64,000 nucleotides of DNA from Gemmiger sp. An87 (lineage in GTDB: Bacteria; Bacillota; Clostridia; Oscillospirales; Ruminococcaceae), in contig NZ_NFHD01000009.1 in the NCBI RefSeq assembly GCF_002159185.1, forward strand, positions 1 to 64,000. Direction: 5' to 3'. A model generated the notes under the pieces. The model was not told where the DNA came from. It did no database searches and saw only the letters and a program-made list of their open reading frames with translations. Shown here in pieces: positions 8,286-15,685 of the stretch. Numbering within the stretch: position 1 is the first letter of the stretch; every line of letters begins with the position of its first letter. The position numbers and the translations under genes are program-made.

Positions 8286-8314
8286 ACTATAACACCGGAG
8301 GAAAGTGCTGTCAA
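8286..8314 (-). promoter_or_regulatory. Sigma-A promoter of the thiamine operon
   Basis: On the minus strand TTGACA and TATAGT are separated by exactly 17 nt, and the predicted start site is about 20 nt before the riboswitch. Confidence 0.9.
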
Positions 8315-8324
8315 GCGGGGCAAT

Positions 8325-8783
8325 TCAGTCCCTGCTCTCCAGCTGCGCCAGCAAGCCCTGGCAGCCGGCCAGCACATCCTGCCAGGTGCGCTCAAAATCG
8401 CCGGTGTACCAAGGGTCTGCCACCTCGCCCGGGCGGTCGGTGTAATCCATCAGCATGCGCAGCTTATGCTGCGGATCACCGCCGCAGATGCGGTTCATAT
8501 TCCGCAGGTTGTTCTGATCCATACCGATCAGCAGGTCGAACCGGTCATAGTCTGCGGCAGTCATCTGACGGGCGGCATGGCCCTCGCAGGCAATGCCGTG
8601 CTCCGCCAGCTTGCGGCGGGCGGGGGGATACACCGGGTTGCCCAGTTCCTCCCGGCTGGTGGCGGCGGAGGCCACTTGAATTTGGTCCTCCAGCCCGGCC
8701 TGGCGCACCAGGTCCCGCATCACATATTCGGCCATGGGGCTGCGGCAGATGTTGCCTAAGCACACAAAAAGTATTCTGGTCAT
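8325..8783 (-). CDS. Low-molecular-weight protein-tyrosine-phosphatase
   Basis: The 152-residue protein has the P-loop VCLGNICRSP with catalytic Cys8 and Arg14 at the extreme N-terminus, and the general-acid segment DPWYTGDFE near residue 125. Length is normal for the family, which removes phosphate from tyrosines, often on bacterial tyrosine kinases of envelope polysaccharide synthesis or protein arginine phosphates. No kinase is nearby. AAAGGA lies 10 nt upstream of the ATG. It sits just upstream of the thiamine operon promoter but is an independent unit. Confidence 0.92.
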   Translation of the reverse strand: MTRILFVCLGNICRSPMAEYVMRDLVRQAGLEDQIQVASAATSREELGNPVYPPARRKLAEHGIACEGHAARQMTAADYDRFDLLIGMDQNNLRNMNRICGGDPQHKLRMLMDYTDRPGEVADPWYTGDFERTWQDVLAGCQGLLAQLESRD

Positions 8784-8889
8784 AGCACAATAATCCTTTC
8801 CGGGGAAATTTTGCGTTTTCGCTGTTTTATGGACCTATTGTAACCTGCTTTGCGCAAAATGTAAAACCCTGCGGCAAGAGAACGGATGC

Positions 8890-8918
8890 TTGTCTGCCCG
8901 GCGGTTCCGTGATAGGAT
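8890..8918 (+). promoter_or_regulatory. Candidate promoter of the LysR gene at 8944
   Basis: TTGTCT and TAGGAT are spaced by 17 nt, 26 nt ahead of the start codon. Both boxes are imperfect. Confidence 0.45.
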
Positions 8919-8943
8919 GTTGGAAAGAGGAGGGGGCAAAATC

Positions 8944-9831
8944 ATGGATCTTCGAGTGCTCAAATACTTTCTGGCCGTGGCCCGGGAAGAAAACATTACA
9001 AAGGCAGCGGCGCTGCTTCATTTGACGCAGCCCACCCTTTCCCGTCAGCTGATGCAGCTGGAGGAGGAGCTGGGGGTTAAGCTGTTCCAGCGCAGCCGCC
9101 ATCGGATTATTCTGACCAACGATGGCATGCTGCTGCGCCGCCGGGCACAGGAGCTGGTGGATCTGGCGGACAAAACTGTGCAGGAATTCCGCCGGGAGCC
9201 GGAGCTGCGGGGCGTAATCTCCATTGGCAGCGGCGATCTGGAGGGCATGCATCTTCTGGCCGGGTGGCTGGCCTCTTTCCAGGCGCTTCATCCTCAGGTG
9301 ACTTATCAGCTGTACAGTGGCAACGCCGACAACACAAAGGAGCGGATCGAAGACGGCATGCTGGATCTGGCCCTGCTGCTGGAACCGGTGGACATCAGCA
9401 AATACGACTTCATTCGCCTGCCGGTGAAGGAGCAATGGGGCGTACATGTGCCGGAGGATTCTCCATTGGCGCAAAAGGAGTGTGTCACTGCAGAGGATCT
9501 TGCGCAGGTGCCCCTGATCGTTACCCGCCGTGAGATGATTCAGAAAGAGCTGGAGCATTGGATGGGTCCCTATGCCCAGCAGATGCAGGTGGCGGCCACC
9601 GGCAACCTGCCCTACAACATGACCCTTCTGGCCCGAGAGGGGATGGGAGCATTTCTGACCATCCGGCTCCGCTGCAGCTATGAGGGACTGCGCTTTCTGC
9701 CCCTGTCACCGGCGCTGGAATCCAGTACGGTTCTGGCCTGGAAAAAGACAGAGACCTTTCCGCCTGCGGTGGCTGCACTGCTGGACCATATTAAAAAATG
9801 CCTTTTTGCTATTTCTGAAACTTCAAAATAA
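8944..9831 (+). CDS. LysR-family transcriptional regulator
   Basis: The 295-residue protein has the N-terminal winged helix-turn-helix (residues 1-60, with ITKAAALLHLTQPTLSRQLM as the recognition region) and a C-terminal periplasmic-binding-protein-like effector domain (about 90-290). Start at 8944 has AGAGGAGGGGG upstream; an earlier in-frame start at 8890 lies in the promoter. Its N-terminal helix is very similar to that of the LysR at 12232-13134, suggesting the two are related paralogues controlling the oxidoreductase genes between them. Effector unknown. Confidence 0.92.
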   Translation: MDLRVLKYFLAVAREENITKAAALLHLTQPTLSRQLMQLEEELGVKLFQRSRHRIILTNDGMLLRRRAQELVDLADKTVQEFRREPELRGVISIGSGDLEGMHLLAGWLASFQALHPQVTYQLYSGNADNTKERIEDGMLDLALLLEPVDISKYDFIRLPVKEQWGVHVPEDSPLAQKECVTAEDLAQVPLIVTRREMIQKELEHWMGPYAQQMQVAATGNLPYNMTLLAREGMGAFLTIRLRCSYEGLRFLPLSPALESSTVLAWKKTETFPPAVAALLDHIKKCLFAISETSK

Positions 9832-9835
9832 GTAT

Positions 9836-9864
9836 TAGACAGTGATCTGAAAGCGATTTACAAT
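9836..9864 (+). promoter_or_regulatory. Promoter of the MerR-like / CMD-cupin / AKR unit
   Basis: TAGACA and TACAAT are separated by exactly 17 nt. The 3' end of the -10 box is the start of the hairpin at 9862-9899. Confidence 0.6.
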
Positions 9865-9899
9865 GTAGATGTCCGGCCAGGGCATCTACATTTTGTTTT
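9862..9899 (+). terminator. Terminator-like hairpin between LysR and MerR-like genes
   Basis: A perfect 10-bp inverted repeat (AATGTAGATG / CATCTACATT) with an 11-nt loop is followed by TTGTTTTTT. It can terminate the LysR transcript; it also overlaps the -10 box and start site of the next promoter. Confidence 0.7.
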
Positions 9900-9913
9900 T
9901 TGGAGGGCGGCGT

Positions 9914-10279
9914 ATGACCATTCAGGAGGCAAGCGAGCGATATCAGATTCCCATGAATATTCTGCGGGAATACGAGAGTTGGGGATTGTGCGGAGCGGTC
10001 AAAAAGGTGATGGGTGCCTGGCAGTACGACGATTCCGATCTGGAACGTCTGAGTGTTATCATGACCCTGCACGATATCGGCTTTTGCACAGAGGAAGTGG
10101 AGACTTACATGCGGCTGCTGCTGGAGGGCGAGGCCACCGGAGCCGAGCGCCTTCGTATGCTGGAAAAAAAGCGGGCCGCGGCCCTGGACGAGATCCACTT
10201 CAAGGAGCGGCAGCTCCAGCGTCTGGATTATCTGCGACACGAGATTCGAAAAACACAAACAGGAACAGGAGGCAAGTGA
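9914..10279 (+). CDS. MerR-like transcriptional regulator
   Basis: The 121-residue protein has an N-terminal MerR-type helix-turn-helix (TIQEASERYQIPMNILREYESWGL, with the W/Y-G wing region), a second helix pair around GAWQYDDSDLERL, and a C-terminal dimerising coiled coil (about residues 75-110). There are no effector-binding cysteines. Start at 9914 has GGAGGG 8 nt upstream. The stop is 3 nt from the next gene, so it probably autoregulates and controls the CMD-cupin enzyme. Confidence 0.85.
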   Translation: MTIQEASERYQIPMNILREYESWGLCGAVKKVMGAWQYDDSDLERLSVIMTLHDIGFCTEEVETYMRLLLEGEATGAERLRMLEKKRAAALDEIHFKERQLQRLDYLRHEIRKTQTGTGGK

Positions 10280-10282
10280 TCA

Positions 10283-11005
10283 ATGATCAAACAAACGGCA
10301 GGAAGAAACGGACTGGGCGACCTTGCGCCCAAATTTGCCCAGCTCAACGACGATGTGCTGTTCGGCGAGGTATGGTCCCGGGAGGATAAGCTGTCGCTGC
10401 GGGATCGTTCCATGATCACCGTGGTGGCACTGGTATCCAAGGGCATCACCGACAATTCCCTGAAATATCATATCCAGAATGCAAAAAATCATGGCGTGAC
10501 CAAAACCGAAATGGTGGAGATCATTACCCACATCGCCTTTTACGTGGGTTGGCCCAACGCCTGGGCGGTTTTCCCCATGGTGCGGGAAATCTATGCTGAG
10601 GAGAAGGCTGATCCCTCGGATTCTCTGTTCGGTCTCGGTCAGCCCAACACTGCCTATGCGCAGTATTTCATCGGCAACAGCTATCTGAATCCGCTGAATG
10701 CCGAGGGCGTGAACGTGTGCAACGTGACCTTCGAGCCTCGCTGCCGCAACAACTGGCACATCCATCACAAGGGAGGGCAGATCCTGCTCTGTACCGATGG
10801 CGAGGGCTGGTATCAGGAATGGGAGCAGCCTGCCCGCAAGCTGCATCCGGGCGATGTGGTCTATATCGCACCGGAGGTCAAGCACTGGCACGGCGCCGCG
10901 GCAGATGAATGGTTCACCCACATTGCCATTGAGATCCCTGCACCGGGAGCTTCTAACGAATGGCTGGAGCCGGTGAACGACGACCAGTACAACAGCCTCG
11001 CCTGA
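10283..11005 (+). CDS. Carboxymuconolactone decarboxylase-like / cupin fusion protein
   Basis: The 240-residue protein fuses two domains: an all-helical carboxymuconolactone decarboxylase (AhpD-like) domain at about 1-110 (with SLRDRSMITVVALVS and EMVEIITHIAFYVGWPNA) and a cupin barrel at about 130-230 with metal-binding histidines in NNWHIHHKGGQ and HPGDVVYIAPEVKHWHG. The CMD part lacks the CXXC pair of AhpD, so it is not an obvious peroxidase reductant. Such fusions are common in gut anaerobes next to aldo/keto reductases, but their reaction is not established. It is transcribed with the MerR-like gene (3-nt gap) and the Fe-S aldo/keto reductase. Confidence 0.88.
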   Translation: MIKQTAGRNGLGDLAPKFAQLNDDVLFGEVWSREDKLSLRDRSMITVVALVSKGITDNSLKYHIQNAKNHGVTKTEMVEIITHIAFYVGWPNAWAVFPMVREIYAEEKADPSDSLFGLGQPNTAYAQYFIGNSYLNPLNAEGVNVCNVTFEPRCRNNWHIHHKGGQILLCTDGEGWYQEWEQPARKLHPGDVVYIAPEVKHWHGAAADEWFTHIAIEIPAPGASNEWLEPVNDDQYNSLA

Positions 11006-11074
11006 GCCATCAGGCAGAGCCGGACGGGGCGGACGAAGTGTGGCCGCCTGCAGCGACGAAGGAGAGGGCAGCGA

Positions 11075-12166
11075 ATGGAATACAGAATCAACAGACGAAC
11101 GGGTGATCGAATCAGCACACTGGGGTTCGGTACCTCCTATATTGCTCAGGCAAAGGAGGCAGACGCAGTCGCCACAATCCGCCGGGCCTATGAGGGTGGC
11201 GTGAATTATTTTGATCTGGCAACGGCGGAGGGTAAAACCTTCCCGTACCTTGGCGCGGCCCTTGCCGATGTGCGTAAAAATGTGATGTACCAGGTTCATT
11301 TTGGTGCCGATTATCACACCGGCACCTATGGATGGACTACCGATGAGGAAGCCATCAAGCGCAGCATCGACTGGCAGCTGACCCGACTGCATACGGACTA
11401 CATCGACTATGGCTTCATCCATTGTATCGACGAGCTGTCCGACTGGCAGGAATACCAGGACAATGGGGCCTATGCCTACCTGCTGCAATTGAAACAGCAG
11501 GGTGTGGTACGGCACATTGGCCTTTCCTCCCATACCCCGTCTACCATTCAGCGGGTACTGGACGAGGCGCCGGTGGATATGCTGATGTTCTCGGTGAATC
11601 CGGGCTATGATTACCAGAAGGGCGAGTATGCCAAAGGCTCGGTGGAGGAGCGCACGGCTATCTACCGGCGCTGTGAGGCGGAAGGCATCGGCATCGCAGT
11701 GATGAAGCCCTTCTCCGGTGGTCAGCTGCTGGACGCTTCGCTCTCGCCCTTTGGTCAGGCGCTGACCCAGTACCAGTGCATGCAGTACGCACTGGACCGG
11801 CCCGGGGTCATTACGGTGCTGCCGGGTATGAGCAGCGTGGAGCAGGCCGAGCATCTGCTGGGCTTTTTCTGCGCCTCGGAGCCGGAGCGGGACTACTCTG
11901 TGATCGGCTCTTTCAGCCCGGCGGATGCGGTGGGCAAATGCGTTTACTGCAACCACTGCAAGCCCTGCCCGGTGGGAATTGATGTGGGGCTGGTAAACAA
12001 GTATTACGATCTGGCCCGAAATGGAGATTCCATGGCCGCGGAGCATTACCACGGCCTGGAACGGGGTGCGGGGGACTGTGTTCAGTGCGGGCATTGCAAC
12101 AGCCGGTGCCCCTTCCAGGTGGATCAGATGGCCCGCATGCAGGAGATTGCCTCCTATTTCGGTTGA
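11075..12166 (+). CDS. Aldo/keto reductase with C-terminal ferredoxin-like Fe-S domain
   Basis: The 363-residue protein has a TIM-barrel aldo/keto reductase domain (about 1-275) and a C-terminal pair of 4Fe-4S motifs: CVYCNHCKPCP near residue 290 and CVQCGHCNSRCP near 335. This places it in the anaerobic AKR subfamily in which electrons may come from ferredoxin. The usual barrel signature around NYFDLATAEGKTFPYLGAAL is present. GAAGGAGAGG precedes the ATG. The 69-nt gap to the CMD-cupin gene has no promoter I can see; a terminator follows. Substrate unknown. Confidence 0.9.
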   Translation: MEYRINRRTGDRISTLGFGTSYIAQAKEADAVATIRRAYEGGVNYFDLATAEGKTFPYLGAALADVRKNVMYQVHFGADYHTGTYGWTTDEEAIKRSIDWQLTRLHTDYIDYGFIHCIDELSDWQEYQDNGAYAYLLQLKQQGVVRHIGLSSHTPSTIQRVLDEAPVDMLMFSVNPGYDYQKGEYAKGSVEERTAIYRRCEAEGIGIAVMKPFSGGQLLDASLSPFGQALTQYQCMQYALDRPGVITVLPGMSSVEQAEHLLGFFCASEPERDYSVIGSFSPADAVGKCVYCNHCKPCPVGIDVGLVNKYYDLARNGDSMAAEHYHGLERGAGDCVQCGHCNSRCPFQVDQMARMQEIASYFG

Positions 12167-12183
12167 GCACTTACAGAACAAAC

Positions 12184-12231
12184 AAAAACGCCTGTGTTGC
12201 GGCAGCTTTCTGCCGGACACAGGCGTTTTTC
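12184..12231. terminator. Bidirectional terminator between converging genes
   Basis: AAAAACGCCTGTG and CACAGGCGTTTTT form a 13-bp stem with a further internal stem (GGCAG/CTGCC). T tracts occur on both strands, serving the aldo/keto reductase (+) and the LysR gene (-). Confidence 0.9.
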
Positions 12232-13134
12232 TTATATTTCGGTGGACAGGCCCATCTCCTGCTTCAGTTCATTCAAAAAGCATTCGGCAGCCTTGGACAG
12301 AACCTGATAGCGTTTCCAGATGATGGAGGCTTTTGCTTCAATCATGGGAGAAAGGGGGCGGAAACATAGATTGCTGTCTCCGCTCACATTGATCAGCTTG
12401 TCGAAGCAAACCGCATAGCCAAGCCCTTCCTCCACCAGCAGAGAGGCATTAAATACCAGATTGTAGGTAGCCACTACGTTCAGCTTTGTGATATCATGCC
12501 CGAACCAGTTGGACATGGGCCAGGCGTCGGCTTTCTGGGCGGAAAGAATCAGCGGCTTATCCAGCAGGTCCTGAGGCTGCACAGCATTCTTTTGTGCCAG
12601 TGGGGAATCCCGGCGCATCAAAACGCCCCAGGTATCGTGAACGGGGATCTTGATGGTGTTGTAGATGCTGGTATCCACCGGGCTGTAAACAACGCCGAAA
12701 TCGATCAGCCCCCGGTCCAGATGTTCCTGTACGAAAGAGGCATTTCCGCTGAGAATGTGGTAGTGGATATCCGGATGTTTTTCTTGAATGTGTTTGGCGG
12801 CTCTTGCGAAGATGCGGATCAGGTCTGATTCACCGGTGCCGATGTATACGTCCCCGGCAACCACCTCGTTGGACAGGGAAATCTCGCTTTCCGTCATTCG
12901 AACCAGCTCCAGAATTTCCTCCGCCCGTTTGCGCAAAAGCATGCCCTCCTCAGTCAGCAGCACCTTGCGGGAGCCCTTGGTTCCCCGAATCAGCAGCTGC
13001 TTGCCCAGCTCGTTTTCCAGCGCCTTTAATTGGGTGGAAAGGGTAGGCTGAGAAAGATGCAGCGATTCTGCAGCCGAGGAAATATTCTGTTCCCGGGCTA
13101 CCGCCAAAAAATATTGCAGCACGCGAAGCTCCAT
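12232..13134 (-). CDS. LysR-family transcriptional regulator
   Basis: The 300-residue protein has a LysR helix-turn-helix (ISSAAESLHLSQPTLSTQLK, residues 16-36) and a two-lobed effector domain (about 90-290). Start at 13134 has AGGAGG 8 nt upstream; the GTG 9 nt earlier is too close to the site. It is divergent from the SDR gene, and the shared intergenic region contains two AT-rich palindromes and the SDR promoter, so it probably controls that gene and itself. It is a likely paralogue of the regulator at 8944. Confidence 0.92.
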   Translation of the reverse strand: MELRVLQYFLAVAREQNISSAAESLHLSQPTLSTQLKALENELGKQLLIRGTKGSRKVLLTEEGMLLRKRAEEILELVRMTESEISLSNEVVAGDVYIGTGESDLIRIFARAAKHIQEKHPDIHYHILSGNASFVQEHLDRGLIDFGVVYSPVDTSIYNTIKIPVHDTWGVLMRRDSPLAQKNAVQPQDLLDKPLILSAQKADAWPMSNWFGHDITKLNVVATYNLVFNASLLVEEGLGYAVCFDKLINVSGDSNLCFRPLSPMIEAKASIIWKRYQVLSKAAECFLNELKQEMGLSTEI

Positions 13135-13157
13135 GTTCACCACCTCCTGGTTCCAGT

Positions 13158-13187
13158 ATAATTGAAAATTCTATAATTTTCAATTAT
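13158..13187. promoter_or_regulatory. AT-rich palindromic operator candidate 1
   Basis: Perfect 13-bp arms (ATAATTGAAAATT / AATTTTCAATTAT) flank a 4-nt centre. It lies 24 nt upstream of the LysR start and fits a LysR dimer site. Confidence 0.6.
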
Positions 13188-13195
13188 GAAAATGC

Positions 13196-13215
13196 ATCAA
13201 ATATAAGTATTTGAT
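13196..13215. promoter_or_regulatory. Palindromic operator candidate 2, overlapping the SDR -35 box
   Basis: Perfect 8-bp arms ATCAAATA / TATTTGAT flank TAAG. The right arm overlaps the -35 box at 13211-13216, the usual place for LysR control. Confidence 0.55.
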
Positions 13216-13239
13216 ATAGCATTTCTGCCGCTTTATAAT
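13211..13239 (+). promoter_or_regulatory. Sigma-A promoter of the SDR gene
   Basis: TTGATA and a perfect TATAAT are separated by 17 nt, 38 nt before the start codon. Confidence 0.85.
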
Positions 13240-13277
13240 GAAGCCAGAGATCAGGACCAACAAAGGAGGTTGTTGTA

Positions 13278-14048
13278 TTGGAAAAGGAAATGTTGAAAGG
13301 CAAGGTAGCCATCATTACCGGCGCCAGTTATGGCATGGGTCAGACCATGGCAGAGTTGTTTGCCGAGGAAGGCGCTGCCGTAGTGCTTACGGCAAGAGGG
13401 CAGGAAAAGCTGGATGAGGTAGTGCAGGGCATTCGCGCCAAAGGCGGCCGCGCAGTGGGTGTAGTGGCGGATGTCTGCTCTACCGAGGATACACAGCGGG
13501 TGTTTGAGACCGCCCTGCGCGAGTTTGGGGATGTGGATATCCTCATCAACAACGCGGGAATCGGTGAACAGAAGATGATTGACGAGACCGATGATGACTG
13601 GATGCTGCTGGTGATGAACACAAACCTGGGCGGCCCCATGCGCTATATCCGCGAGGCTCTGAAAATCTTTATGCCTAAAAACGATGGTGTCATCATCAAT
13701 ATCTCCTCCGTGAACGGCGAGCGGCCCTTCTGTGGAGCTACCTATACCTCCACCAAGGGCGCGCTGAACACACTGACCAAGAATGTGGCTATGCGGCTCA
13801 TCGACACCAACATCCGCTGCAATGCGGTGGCTCCCGGCGCCACAGTGACACCGGCCCACATCGCCAACAAGGCCGGGGAGCAGCCCGGCGGTGCAAAGAT
13901 GCTGGAGCACAGCGGGCATTTTGTGTATTTCCCCGGCCCGGAGTGTGACCCCATAGACCAGGCCTATGCCTGCCTGTTCCTGGCCAGCAAAATGGGACGT
14001 CACGTCAAGGGCCAGGTGATCCAGGTCTGCAACGGTGCATTCCTGTAA
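13278..14048 (+). CDS. Short-chain dehydrogenase/reductase
   Basis: The 256-residue classical SDR has the cofactor motif TGASYGMG (residues 14-21), NNAG near 90, the catalytic Ser in NISSVNG, and YTSTKG with catalytic Tyr and Lys. It oxidises or reduces an alcohol/ketone with NAD(P); the substrate is not evident. A TTG start at 13278 is chosen because AAAGGAGG lies 8 nt upstream, whereas the ATG four codons later is too far. It is probably controlled by the divergent LysR gene and followed by the truncated GH3 gene in the same direction. Confidence 0.92.
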   Translation: MEKEMLKGKVAIITGASYGMGQTMAELFAEEGAAVVLTARGQEKLDEVVQGIRAKGGRAVGVVADVCSTEDTQRVFETALREFGDVDILINNAGIGEQKMIDETDDDWMLLVMNTNLGGPMRYIREALKIFMPKNDGVIINISSVNGERPFCGATYTSTKGALNTLTKNVAMRLIDTNIRCNAVAPGATVTPAHIANKAGEQPGGAKMLEHSGHFVYFPGPECDPIDQAYACLFLASKMGRHVKGQVIQVCNGAFL

Positions 14049-14105
14049 ACAGCGGCAGCACGCTGCAGAAGCAACAGCGAAAAAACAAAAACGGAGGCAA
14101 TTTGA

Positions 14106-14732
14106 ATGATTCAACTGCTGATTGATCTGCTGACACCAATCTTCACATCAATGGGCGTCAGCACAACCGATGTGCAGACCTACGTGAACATGCTCAGCGG
14201 CTATATCTATACCATCATCGGACTGTTGGCAGTGGCTATCATTGTTATGGTGGCTGCCCATTTTCTGATAAAAAAAGGAACGCGTCACGTGGTGCGCTGG
14301 AGCGCGGGGCTTGCCTGGGTTCTGGCCGTGGCCATTATTGCCAACATTATGTGTTTTGGTCCGCTTTATAACAATCTTTCGCCCATCATGAACACCCGAG
14401 CTCAGGTGAGCGACGAGTCGATTGCAAACAGCAAGGCGGTAATCAAAGAGGTCGGTGAGGAGGGCATGGTCCTTCTGGAGAACAACGGCGTTTTGCCGCT
14501 GACGGATACCGCCAATCTGAATGTGTTCGGCTGGGCATCCACCAATCCCATCTTCGGTGGCACCGGCTCCGGCTCTTCGGACAACAGCGCTTCAGTGGGG
14601 ATTCTGCAGTCGCTGACCGATGCCGGTATTTCCTACAGTCGAAAAGAGGATTGCCGGGGCACCTGCAGCAAAAATGTAATCAAGGATGAGCGCTGGTTTT
14701 CCATGCAGCTGCAGCCGAAAAGCTGCCTGTGA
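14106..14732 (+). pseudogene. Truncated family 3 glycoside hydrolase with N-terminal membrane anchor
   Basis: The 208-residue frame has two hydrophobic helices (about 35-57 and 66-87) followed by the start of a GH3 C-terminal-type domain (SKAVIKEVGEEGMVLLENNGVLPL and the glycine/serine-rich FGGTGSGSSDNSA), an arrangement seen in circularly permuted beta-glucosidases of gut Clostridia. Such enzymes are about 900 residues long. The match ends near residue 178 (about 14,637), then about 30 unrelated residues reach a stop. No downstream frame contains the catalytic barrel, so most of the gene has been lost. The ribosome binding site (CGGAGGC) is intact, so a short membrane peptide could still be made. 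Confidence 0.8.
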
Positions 14733-14752
14733 TACAAACGGGAGGAAAAGAA

Positions 14753-15589
14753 ATGTACCGATACGAACCGATTGAAGGGCTGCCGCTTGCCGAACTGGCG
14801 GAATGCCTGAATCTGGCTTTTTCGGATTACTATCTTCCAGTCCGGCTGAATGAGTCTGCACTTGCCGGAATTTGCAAAGCAAGCAGAGTGGATGAGAAGT
14901 TGTCTTTCGCTGCGTTCCAGGGAGAGCAGATGGTGGGGGCGCTCCTTCATTCCCGGGGCATTTACCGGGGAAAAACCGTGCTGTTTGATGTGGCTGCAGG
15001 TGTTATTCCGGAGCATCGAGGAAAAAAGGTCTTTACAAACCTTTTCTCATTTGCAGAGCAGGAGGCCAGACGTCAGGGCGTGGAGGCCTGCTGTTTGGAG
15101 GTGCTGCAGCAAAATGAAAAGGCAATTGCGCTGTATCAGAAGGTCGGCTTTTCGATTTGCAGGGAGTTTGTTGTGCTGCGAGCGGATGATCCCTGTCCGA
15201 CCTCTTCGGCTTCGCAGATTGTGGAATTTACAAATTATGAACCATTCCCTTTTCAGAGAGAAGCCGGTGGCTACTATCCGCTTCCTTCCTATGAACATTC
15301 GGATGATGTTATCCGGCATAATCCGGAACTATATGGAGTGGCATTTGTAAAAAGAGAAGTGGCGCCCGCATATTGTGTTTATGCAAAGGCGGATGGGAGG
15401 ATCATCCAGATGGGGTGCCAAAACATTGAGGATCTGGAAGCGATTCTACGAAACCTGCTTATGCGCTATGGTTCAGTCACAGCGAAAAATATTGATGCAG
15501 GGGAACGGGCGATTCTGGAATTGTTCGGCCGGCTCGGCTTCAAAGAGGTGGCAAGACAATTCGAAATGGAAAAGCGGATCGTTCCATAA
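14753..15589 (+). CDS. GNAT family N-acetyltransferase
   Basis: The 278-residue protein has a GNAT domain in its first half: the acetyl-CoA-binding segment VIPEHRGKKVFTNLF (about residues 86-100, of the R/Q-x-x-G-x-G/A type, here HRGKK) and the C-terminal ALYQKVGF pattern near 130. The second half (about 150-278) has a weaker second acetyltransferase-like unit ending in ILELFGRLGFKEVARQFEM. Substrate unknown. GGGAGG lies 8 nt upstream of the ATG. A strong terminator follows. Confidence 0.85.
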   Translation: MYRYEPIEGLPLAELAECLNLAFSDYYLPVRLNESALAGICKASRVDEKLSFAAFQGEQMVGALLHSRGIYRGKTVLFDVAAGVIPEHRGKKVFTNLFSFAEQEARRQGVEACCLEVLQQNEKAIALYQKVGFSICREFVVLRADDPCPTSSASQIVEFTNYEPFPFQREAGGYYPLPSYEHSDDVIRHNPELYGVAFVKREVAPAYCVYAKADGRIIQMGCQNIEDLEAILRNLLMRYGSVTAKNIDAGERAILELFGRLGFKEVARQFEMEKRIVP

Positions 15590-15596
15590 GAAGTAC

Positions 15597-15632
15597 AAAA
15601 AGGAGCCGAAGCGTTTGCTTCGGCTCCTTTTT
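15597..15632 (+). terminator. Intrinsic terminator of the GNAT gene
   Basis: AAAAAGGAGCCGAAGC and GCTTCGGCTCCTTTTT form a perfect stem with a GTTT loop and T tract. It may also act on the minus strand. Confidence 0.92.
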
Positions 15633-15685
15633 GTGATCTGCAGGGTATCCAGGATAAAAATGAGATGCTGTGTCTGCCGTTTGGC

